From: JAZKDW01 sp040387375
GTDB lineage: Bacteria; Pseudomonadota; Gammaproteobacteria; Burkholderiales; Burkholderiaceae_D
NCBI GenBank assembly: GCA_040387375.1
Contig: JAZKDW010000023.1
Span: 1-64,000 of the forward strand
DNA: 64,000 nucleotides
Direction: 5' to 3'
Part shown: positions 16,008 through 21,919 of the stretch, in pieces
How positions within the stretch are numbered: the first letter of the stretch is position 1
How the letters are laid out: each line of letters opens with the position of its first letter
The notes under the pieces: generated by a model
Databases searched by the model: none
What the model saw: the letters and a program-made list of their open reading frames with translations, nothing else
Told to the model about the DNA's origin: nothing
Program-made: the position numbers and the translations under genes

Positions 16008-17441
16008 ATGAATTTCTTGACAGTCGATGTTGCTGTAATCGGTGCCGGCACAGCAGGGCTCGCCGCATATCGTGCTGCCCGGTCACATGGCAAGCGTGTG
16101 GTGCTGATCGAGGGCGGACCTTACGGTACGACCTGCGCGCGGGTTGGCTGCATGCCGAGCAAGCTGTTGATCGCGGCGGCCGAGGCGGCCCACATGCTTC
16201 AGGCGGCGCCGGCGTTCGGTGTGCATCCCGGCAGCGTGACGATCGATGGCCGGGCGGTGATGGCCCGCGTTCGGTCCGAACGCGACCGCTTTGTCGACTT
16301 CGTGCTGGAAGGTGTAGAAAAAATTCCGTCGGCCGATCGACTGCGCGGTCATGCGCGTTTCATCGATGCCGGCAGCTTGCAGGTCGACCAGCACACCACG
16401 ATCAATACGGCAAGCATTGTCATCGCCACCGGATCCAGTCCGCACATGCCGGCTGCCCTCGAGGGCATCGGTGACCGGCTAATAACCAATGACGATGTGT
16501 TCGACTGGGAAGATCTGCCGCGATCGGTCGCCGTGATTGGCACCGGCGTGATCGGACTGGAACTTGGTCAGGCCCTGCATCGGCTGGGCGTACGGGTAGC
16601 GCTGTTCGGGCGCGGCGATAGCATTGCACAAATAAGCGATCCTAAAGTACTCGGCTCCGCCACTGCCGCGCTGGGTGCGGAACTGGATCTGCGCCTGAAT
16701 ACAGCGGTGACGGGCGCGGTGCGTGACGGTGATGGTGTGATGCTGCGCTCGCGCAACGAAGCCGGCATCGAGAGTGCCGAACCTTACGCCTATGTGCTGG
16801 CAGCAATCGGACGCACACCGAATGTGAAAGGACTGGGGCTGGAAAATACCGGGCTGGTGCTGGACAAGGCTGGATTGCCATCGTTCGATTCCCACACCAT
16901 GCAATGCGGGGACAGCGCCATCTTCATTGCCGGTGACGTCAGCCTGGATCGCCCGCTACTGCATGAAGCCGCCGACCAGGGCCGCATCGCCGGCGACAAC
17001 GCAGGACGCTACCCGGACGTGCAGCCGGGACTGCGCCGCGCACCTCTCACGGTTGCATTTACCGACCCGCAAATCGCCATGATCGGGCAATCGCATCGGG
17101 ACCTGGACCAGGAGCGCCATGTGATCGGCGAAGTTTCGTTCGTCAACCAGGGCCGCAGCCGTGTATTGCTGCAGAACCAGGGCTTGCTGCGCGTGTATGC
17201 CGAGGCCCGATCAGGCCGCTTCATCGGCGCCGAAATGGTCGGGCCGCGTGCGGAACATATCGCGCATCTGCTGGCCTGGGCCTGCCAGAGCGGCATGACG
17301 GTGGAACAAATGCTTGCCATGCCTTTTTATCATCCGGTGGTGGAAGAAGGTCTGCGCACGGCATTGCGCGATGCCGAGGATAAACTTCTGCATGGCTTGC
17401 CTGAGATTGAGCATTGCACGGATTGCACTCCCGGGGTCTGA
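16008..17441 (+). CDS. dihydrolipoamide dehydrogenase-like pyridine nucleotide-disulfide oxidoreductase
   Basis: 477 residues. The FAD motif 'VIGAGTAGLAAYRAARSHGK' is followed by the redox disulfide 'TTCARVGCMPSKLL' (Cys-x4-Cys), the NAD fold 'VIGTGVIGLELGQALHRLGV', and the second FAD contact 'IFIAGDVSLDRPLLHEAADQ'. The interface active-site His-Glu pair is in 'FYHPVVEEGL'. Family members reduce lipoamide or similar disulfides with NAD(P)H. No 2-oxo-acid dehydrogenase or lipoyl genes are adjacent, so it is a stand-alone paralogue and the substrate is open. ATG 16008 is chosen; an in-frame ATG at 15948 would add 20 unconserved residues. Confidence 0.88.
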   Translation: MNFLTVDVAVIGAGTAGLAAYRAARSHGKRVVLIEGGPYGTTCARVGCMPSKLLIAAAEAAHMLQAAPAFGVHPGSVTIDGRAVMARVRSERDRFVDFVLEGVEKIPSADRLRGHARFIDAGSLQVDQHTTINTASIVIATGSSPHMPAALEGIGDRLITNDDVFDWEDLPRSVAVIGTGVIGLELGQALHRLGVRVALFGRGDSIAQISDPKVLGSATAALGAELDLRLNTAVTGAVRDGDGVMLRSRNEAGIESAEPYAYVLAAIGRTPNVKGLGLENTGLVLDKAGLPSFDSHTMQCGDSAIFIAGDVSLDRPLLHEAADQGRIAGDNAGRYPDVQPGLRRAPLTVAFTDPQIAMIGQSHRDLDQERHVIGEVSFVNQGRSRVLLQNQGLLRVYAEARSGRFIGAEMVGPRAEHIAHLLAWACQSGMTVEQMLAMPFYHPVVEEGLRTALRDAEDKLLHGLPEIEHCTDCTPGV

Positions 17442-17525
17442 TCTTGCGGTAATAGCGATACGGCCTGCTGGGATAGGCTCTTATGTTCGTTATCGTACAG
17501 AATCACTGTCCAATTTCGGTTAACC

Positions 17526-17531
17526 TATAAT
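17526..17531 (+). promoter_or_regulatory. -10 element candidate for the YqjD/YqjE-like operon
   Basis: TATAAT, 57 bases before the DUF883 gene start. The -35 region is not convincing. Confidence 0.35.
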
Positions 17532-17587
17532 CAACTCGCAACACGACTATTTTAGTGTGCCGCATTTATTTTTTTGGGAGCATTGCA

Positions 17588-17890
17588 ATGTTGGAATCCA
17601 ATTTGAAAACCACCCGGACCGATATGAAAAGCCTTGTTCAGGATGCACAGGATTTGTTTCGCGAAGCGACCTCTGCAACGGGATTGAAGGCCGATGAACT
17701 GCGCACCAAAGGCCAGGCGCTGCTTGATACGGCATTGGCCAAAGCGCAGGATGCGCAAGCTGCTGCGCTGGATACAGGCAAGGAAATCGCGGAATCAGCT
17801 GACATGTATGTTCAGGAAAATCCGTGGAAAGCAGTCGCCATCGCAGGCGGCGTGGGCTTCTTGCTCGGCTTGCTGCTGGCGCGTAAATAA
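17588..17890 (+). CDS. DUF883 (YqjD/ElaB-like) membrane-anchored protein
   Basis: 100 residues. A long amphipathic helix with repeated Ala, Gln, Glu and Lys fills the first 75 residues; one C-terminal transmembrane helix follows ('NPWKAVAIAGGVGFLLGLLL') and ends in Ala-Arg-Lys. This is the ElaB/YqjD architecture: tail-anchored inner-membrane proteins reported in E. coli to associate with ribosomes in stationary phase. The GGGAG site upstream of ATG 17588 decides the start. It opens a run of envelope genes to 19608. Confidence 0.88.
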   Translation: MLESNLKTTRTDMKSLVQDAQDLFREATSATGLKADELRTKGQALLDTALAKAQDAQAAALDTGKEIAESADMYVQENPWKAVAIAGGVGFLLGLLLARK

Positions 17891-17917
17891 TTCTAATGTC
17901 ACCCATGCCGACTTTAT

Positions 17918-18310
17918 ATGAATGATCAACAGTCCCGCTCCGACAATGCCCGTCCCGGTCTGATTTCGGGTCTGGCCGGCATTGCAAAAAATGCTTACGG
18001 CCTCCTTCTCAGCCGCATAGAGTTAGCGGCGCTTGAAGTCTCCGAAGTTCGCACCAATCTGCTCAAGCTGCTTGCTGTGGCGGCACTGGGCATACTGGTG
18101 GGATGGTTCGCAATCGCCTACTGGACCGTGCTGATCGTGGCGCTGACCTGGGAATCGCTGGGTTGGCGGATACTGCTGATTTTTGCCGCCGCGTTTACGT
18201 TGCTGCTGGCTGGTATTGTTTTGTATCTGAAGTCGATGCTCAAGGATAGCAAGCTTTCCATGCCAGCCACGATGGCGGAACTGCGCAATGACCGTGATGC
18301 ATTACTTTAA
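17918..18310 (+). CDS. YqjE-like phage-holin-superfamily membrane protein
   Basis: 130 residues. A short cytosolic N-terminus is followed by an amphipathic helix ('LLLSRIELAALEVSEVRTNL') and two transmembrane helices (about 48-72 and 80-103). This is the YqjE/DUF1469 pattern, sometimes labelled 'phage holin family' although not phage-related. It lies 27 bases after the DUF883 gene, the same order as yqjD-yqjE of E. coli, which supports both calls. Confidence 0.85.
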   Translation: MNDQQSRSDNARPGLISGLAGIAKNAYGLLLSRIELAALEVSEVRTNLLKLLAVAALGILVGWFAIAYWTVLIVALTWESLGWRILLIFAAAFTLLLAGIVLYLKSMLKDSKLSMPATMAELRNDRDALL

Positions 18311-18363
18311 ATATCCGTCCGGTACGGCAAACCGGACAGCGTGACTTACCAGCGAGGTTTCAA

Positions 18364-18852
18364 ATGTCCGACGACATGAAAAGCGAAATGCTTCCCACGA
18401 TCGAGCAACGCAAGAAGGCGCTGCTGGCCCAGGGCCGCATGTATCGTGCGGCGATCAATCAGTCCAGGGAAACGGTGCTAGCCAACCTGCACGTCGATGT
18501 GCTGGCAAAAAATGCGGCGACTCAGTTGCGGGCGAAGGCAACTTCCGCATTCGAGAGCGTGTTTAATCTGGAGGCATTGAAAAGGGGAGATCTGAAGACT
18601 CTGTTGCCCTTGCTTACTACCGGTGTGACCAGTGCCCTCTCGCTATTGTCAAAGCGGGGTGTCAACGTGCGTAGCAGTTATGCCATGTTGTCGCGCAAGG
18701 GCTTGGTCAAACCGATTGCCGGCGTCGCCGCAGTATTAGTGGCGGTCGGGGCTGCGGCTTATTTCCTGAATAAAAAAGGCTATCTGGTGAATGTACGCCG
18801 GCAGCTTCACTCCCTGCGCGATACCTTGTCGCAAAGAATATTGTCACGATAA
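18364..18852 (+). CDS. hypothetical membrane protein in the YqjK position
   Basis: 162 residues. A basic, helical N-terminal 60 residues precedes a Leu-rich middle ('LKTLLPLLTTGVTSALSLLS') and one transmembrane helix ('PIAGVAAVLVAVGAAAYFL'), then a basic tail. No family is recognised. It takes the place that yqjK has after yqjDE in E. coli, but sequence resemblance to YqjK is not apparent by eye. GAGG precedes the ATG. It is likely co-transcribed with the two genes before it. Confidence 0.65.
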   Translation: MSDDMKSEMLPTIEQRKKALLAQGRMYRAAINQSRETVLANLHVDVLAKNAATQLRAKATSAFESVFNLEALKRGDLKTLLPLLTTGVTSALSLLSKRGVNVRSSYAMLSRKGLVKPIAGVAAVLVAVGAAAYFLNKKGYLVNVRRQLHSLRDTLSQRILSR

Positions 18853-18924
18853 ATTTGCCGGTAAGCCTTACCGAACTTCCGCCGCACATGTTTGTCAGAT
18901 ATTCATGTAAATGAATCGAGGACA

Positions 18925-19608
18925 ATGATGCGTGTTTCTTGTGCAGTAGTTGTTATCGCTGGTGCATTGGCATCTTCAGGTTGCGCAAACATGACTGAAA
19001 CCCAGCGCGGCACCGCTACCGGAGCTGGCATAGGCGCCGGTCTTGGTGCTGTTATTGGCGCCAGTACAGGCGGTGGAGGTGGCAGCCGCGCGGCAACCGG
19101 TGCGGTGGTGGGTGGTGCAACCGGCGCGTTGATCGGCAACATCTGGTCCAAGCGCATGCAGGACCAGAAACGCCAGATGGAGCAAGCCACTCAAGGCACC
19201 GGCGTCCAGGTCAGTCAGACCGCTGACAATCGACTCAAGCTCGACATTCCCAGCGACATATCGTTCGATACCAATCGGGCCGACATCCGGCCTGATTTTC
19301 GTCCTGTTCTCGATAAATTCGCATCCAGCCTGGTCGACAATCCCGGAACCAGGATTACGATTGTCGGCCACACTGACAATACCGGCACTGATGCAGTCAA
19401 TGATCCCCTGTCAGTCAATCGTGCCGCCCGCACCCGTGACTATCTGGTGACCAGAGGTGTGGCGCCGAACCGGTTTTTGGTCGACGGCCGTGGCGCGCAT
19501 GAGCCGGTCGCCGCCAATGATACCAACGCAAATCGTGCGAAAAACCGGCGGGTCGAAATCTTCGTGGCCGAGCAGCAGGCCGTGGCACAGACGCCGCAGG
19601 AAAGATAA
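18925..19608 (+). CDS. OmpA-domain lipoprotein with glycine zipper
   Basis: 227 residues from ATG 18925 (GAGGA upstream). A signal peptide ends in 'ALASSGC', an imperfect lipobox, so the protein is probably an outer-membrane lipoprotein. A glycine-zipper segment follows (about residues 30-72, repeated GxxxG). The C-terminal OmpA peptidoglycan-binding domain is complete ('GHTDNTGTDAVNDPLSVNRA' then 'NRAKNRRVEIFV'). It resembles the YiaD/Pal group that tethers the outer membrane to peptidoglycan. It sits 72 bases after the YqjK-position gene, and a perfect CGGTAAG-C-CTTACCG dyad (18859-18873) lies between them. Confidence 0.9.
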   Translation: MMRVSCAVVVIAGALASSGCANMTETQRGTATGAGIGAGLGAVIGASTGGGGGSRAATGAVVGGATGALIGNIWSKRMQDQKRQMEQATQGTGVQVSQTADNRLKLDIPSDISFDTNRADIRPDFRPVLDKFASSLVDNPGTRITIVGHTDNTGTDAVNDPLSVNRAARTRDYLVTRGVAPNRFLVDGRGAHEPVAANDTNANRAKNRRVEIFVAEQQAVAQTPQER

Positions 19609-19621
19609 TGTCCCTGCGCAG

Positions 19622-20020
19622 TCACAGGCGCACTGTTCGCTCGCCAAAAAATCCGAGCTGAAGGCTGCCTGCAATCCGGTCTGCGGTTTCCAGAATCCCG
19701 CTTGCGGCCTCCTCGACATACAGATCTGTCACCACCTTCTTGAACAGGGACAGCCAGCGGACGAAGTGTTCTTTCTCGATGCCGGCAAGCGCCATGTGTT
19801 TTCCGTAGACGTTACCCTGGAATCGTCCGCTGCCGAGCAGGCTCGTTGACCAGAAATCGACCATCCGCGGCATGTGGGTGGACCATCTTCCTTCCAGCTT
19901 CTCTTCGAATACCGGCCCGAGAATCTCGTCCTTGCGCACACCATCGTAAAAGGTATCAACGAGAACACGGATCGATTCCTCCGTGATGGCTTGAAATTGA
20001 GGCAGATCGGTTTTCTGCAT
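19622..20020 (-). CDS. group III truncated haemoglobin
   Basis: 132 residues. 'IRVLVDTFYDGVRKDEILGP', 'HMPRMVDFWSTSLLG' and 'GIEKEHFVRWLSLF' (proximal His region) are the marks of the bacterial group III (trHbP) globins. These small haem proteins are linked to NO, peroxynitrite or oxygen chemistry in microaerobic cells. It is the distal gene after hmp on the same strand, 58 bases downstream, with a hairpin between them. Co-location with hmp and nsrR supports a nitrosative-stress role. Confidence 0.9.
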   Translation of the reverse strand: MQKTDLPQFQAITEESIRVLVDTFYDGVRKDEILGPVFEEKLEGRWSTHMPRMVDFWSTSLLGSGRFQGNVYGKHMALAGIEKEHFVRWLSLFKKVVTDLYVEEAASGILETADRIAGSLQLGFFGERTVRL

Positions 20021-20049
20021 GGGGTGCCAGTCTTTCTACAATAAATATA

Positions 20050-20073
20050 ACGGCGGACATGAACGTCCGCCGT
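20050..20073 (-). terminator. hairpin between hmp and the truncated haemoglobin gene
   Basis: A 9-bp perfect stem (20050-20058 with 20065-20073, ACGGCGGAC and complement) with a 6-base loop. Read on the minus strand it is followed by TATATTTATT. It begins just after the hmp stop and could terminate hmp transcripts fully or partly before the globin gene. Confidence 0.6.
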
Positions 20074-20078
20074 ACGAA

Positions 20079-21284
20079 TTAATTCAGGTAATCCAGCATT
20101 TCAGGACCGAATACTTCCCGATGCAGCCGGGTCACTGGAACGCCGGCTGCCACCAGGCCCAGCCATTGCGCTTTCATGAAGCCCAACGGTCCGCACATGT
20201 AGACGTTGGTTTCGGAGCGCGGCCATTTGGGAAGGCTGGCGACGTTCATGAATCCCGCATGAATGCTGTCAGCGTCCGTGGCATCGTCAGCAGCGGATTC
20301 ATAAAAGCTTATCGTCTGAAGATTAGGCATCAATGCTTTTGCCGCGTCGATGTCCGCCCGATGCGAATGATGTTGTTGGTCGCGTGCGGCGTGAGCGAAG
20401 ATCACATGACGTGAAGGATTTTTCCTGGCGATGCGGTTCAGCGTCGAAATCATCGGCGTGATACCGACACCGGCGGACAGCAGCACGACAGGTTCGAGCG
20501 ATTCGGTGTCGGGAGTGAATTCCCCGAACGGATGGGTGATCTGCAAGACGCTGTCTGGTCCGACATTGTCATGTATCCAGTTGGATACCTGGCCTTCCGG
20601 CGTAGCCGCCTCCGCTCTTTCGCGCTTGACTGAAATTCTCAGGGAGTCGGTTTTTGGCGCATCCGATAGACTGTATTGCCTGAGTTGGCGGCGCCCATCA
20701 TCAAAGGTCACCGAAACACTGACGTACTGGCCTGGCATGAAAGCAGGCACTGGCAAACCATCGGCGGCTTGCATGGTGAAAGAAGTGACCTCGTCGTTTT
20801 CCTTGCGCCTCTCGGTGACACGCATCTCGCGCAGCTGGCCAGCTTCGATACCCGCATGGGCATACAGATTTTTTTCCGCTTCGATGAAAAGACCGGCAAG
20901 TTCGCCATACGCCTCATCCCAGGCGGCCAGCAACGGCGGTGTGGCTGCATCTCCCAGGATTTCCTGGATCGCGCCGATCAGATGGCGTCCCACGATTGGA
21001 TAATGCGCGGCCGTGATTCCCACGGAAGCGTGTTTATGGACAATTCGATTCACGACAGGTCCAAGCGCTGCGGCGTTATCAATGTTGGCGGCGTAGGCAA
21101 AGACGGCGGCAGCCAGCGACTGTTGCTGCACGCCGCTTGCCTGATTACCCATGTTAAACAGATTGGTCAACTCGGGATGGGCTTCAAACAAATTGCGATA
21201 AAACGTTTTGGTAATTGCCAGTCCATGTTCCTGCAACACAGGAACGCTGGCATCGATATATGGACGTGAAGCTGGTGAAACCAT
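20079..21284 (-). CDS. hmp: flavohaemoprotein, nitric oxide dioxygenase
   Basis: Converts NO and O2 to nitrate using NAD(P)H. 401 residues, matching Hmp. The N-terminal globin (1-140) has the proximal histidine in 'IVHKHASVGI'. The FAD domain contains 'RQYSLSD' and the NAD domain 'LSAGVGITPMISTLNRI', ending in 'VYMCGPLGFMKAQ'. Start at 21284 with AAAGGA upstream; an earlier in-frame start would run through the operator. A TTGCAT-N5-ATGCAA dyad at 21306-21322 lies 22-38 bases before the start and fits NsrR control. nsrR is the next gene upstream. Confidence 0.96.
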   Translation of the reverse strand: MVSPASRPYIDASVPVLQEHGLAITKTFYRNLFEAHPELTNLFNMGNQASGVQQQSLAAAVFAYAANIDNAAALGPVVNRIVHKHASVGITAAHYPIVGRHLIGAIQEILGDAATPPLLAAWDEAYGELAGLFIEAEKNLYAHAGIEAGQLREMRVTERRKENDEVTSFTMQAADGLPVPAFMPGQYVSVSVTFDDGRRQLRQYSLSDAPKTDSLRISVKRERAEAATPEGQVSNWIHDNVGPDSVLQITHPFGEFTPDTESLEPVVLLSAGVGITPMISTLNRIARKNPSRHVIFAHAARDQQHHSHRADIDAAKALMPNLQTISFYESAADDATDADSIHAGFMNVASLPKWPRSETNVYMCGPLGFMKAQWLGLVAAGVPVTRLHREVFGPEMLDYLN

Positions 21285-21305
21285 TGATAATCCTTTCACT
21301 ATATG

Positions 21306-21322
21306 TTGCATATTAGATGCAA
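21306..21322. promoter_or_regulatory. putative NsrR operator of hmp
   Basis: Perfect dyad TTGCAT-ATTAG-ATGCAA. The arm length and 5-base spacer equal those of the dyad before nsrR (21881-21897) and match the published NsrR motif built from ATGCAT-like arms. Its position just before hmp fits repression. Confidence 0.7.
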
Positions 21323-21331
21323 GTTATTACA

Positions 21332-21358
21332 CAAAAAAAAAGCCCGTGTAATGGGCGC
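21332..21358 (-). terminator. terminator of nsrR
   Basis: On the minus strand GCGCCCATTACACGGGC is followed by nine T residues. The stem is only 4-5 bp but the T tract is strong. It begins about 25 bases past the nsrR stop and separates nsrR from the hmp promoter. Confidence 0.6.
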
Positions 21359-21382
21359 TCAATCTATCGATGAGCCGGTCGG

Positions 21383-21838
21383 CTATGCGGATGACTGACT
21401 CACAAAACTTCTATGCATGCGCATGATCTGCTGCCCGGTAGTGCCTTTTGTAATATCCAGGAGCGTGTACGCATTCATCGCATCATAAAAAGCCTGAAGA
21501 CCTGCCTTCAAGGCGCCACGCAACCTGCAGTCCTGGCTGAGGCGGCATCCCTGGCCCTCGCAATCGGCCAACTCGGCATCTCCCTCCAGTTCACGCAGGA
21601 TAGTGCCGACCTGTAAAACAGAGGGATCAACACAAAGACGTACGCCACCATTGCGCCCACGCGTCGCTTGTATCCATCCGGCGCGCGCAAGATGTCCTAC
21701 TACCTTCACCAGATGATTTACAGGAATGTCGAATTGCAAAGCGATCTCTGCGACTGTCACCGGTGCGTGTCGTTCGCCGGCGCGGGAGAGGTAAATAAGG
21801 ACACGAAGTCCGAAATCTGAAAAGCGAGTAAGGCGCAT
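21383..21838 (-). CDS. nsrR: Rrf2-family NO-sensing repressor NsrR
   Basis: 151 residues from the ATG at 21838. The winged helix begins 'MRLTRFSDFGLRVLIYLSRA', as in NsrR and other Rrf2 proteins. Three cysteines in 'DCEGQGCRLSQDC' have the spacing C-x4-C-x5-C that holds the NO-sensitive Fe-S cluster of NsrR (IscR uses another spacing). It sits beside hmp, its classical target. A dyad 43-59 bases before its own start implies autoregulation. Confidence 0.93.
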   Translation of the reverse strand: MRLTRFSDFGLRVLIYLSRAGERHAPVTVAEIALQFDIPVNHLVKVVGHLARAGWIQATRGRNGGVRLCVDPSVLQVGTILRELEGDAELADCEGQGCRLSQDCRLRGALKAGLQAFYDAMNAYTLLDITKGTTGQQIMRMHRSFVSQSSA

Positions 21839-21880
21839 TGAAAGGAGGAGGGTAAGAGTACAGGCGAATTGTACCAAAAG

Positions 21881-21897
21881 ATGCATATGATATGCAT
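21881..21897. promoter_or_regulatory. putative NsrR operator upstream of nsrR
   Basis: ATGCAT-ATGAT-ATGCAT inside a longer AAGATGCAT...ATGCATATT context. It is close to the known NsrR consensus and is positioned to cover the nsrR promoter, in the 81-bp gap between nsrR and the upstream EAL gene. Confidence 0.75.
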
Positions 21898-21919
21898 ATT
21901 TAAAAAAATTTCCGCGAAT

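Noticed and set aside
17918..18310. Phage holin, suggesting a prophage remnant
   Set aside because: The 'holin' label belongs to the superfamily name only; the gene sits in a YqjD/YqjE-like set and no phage genes are near.
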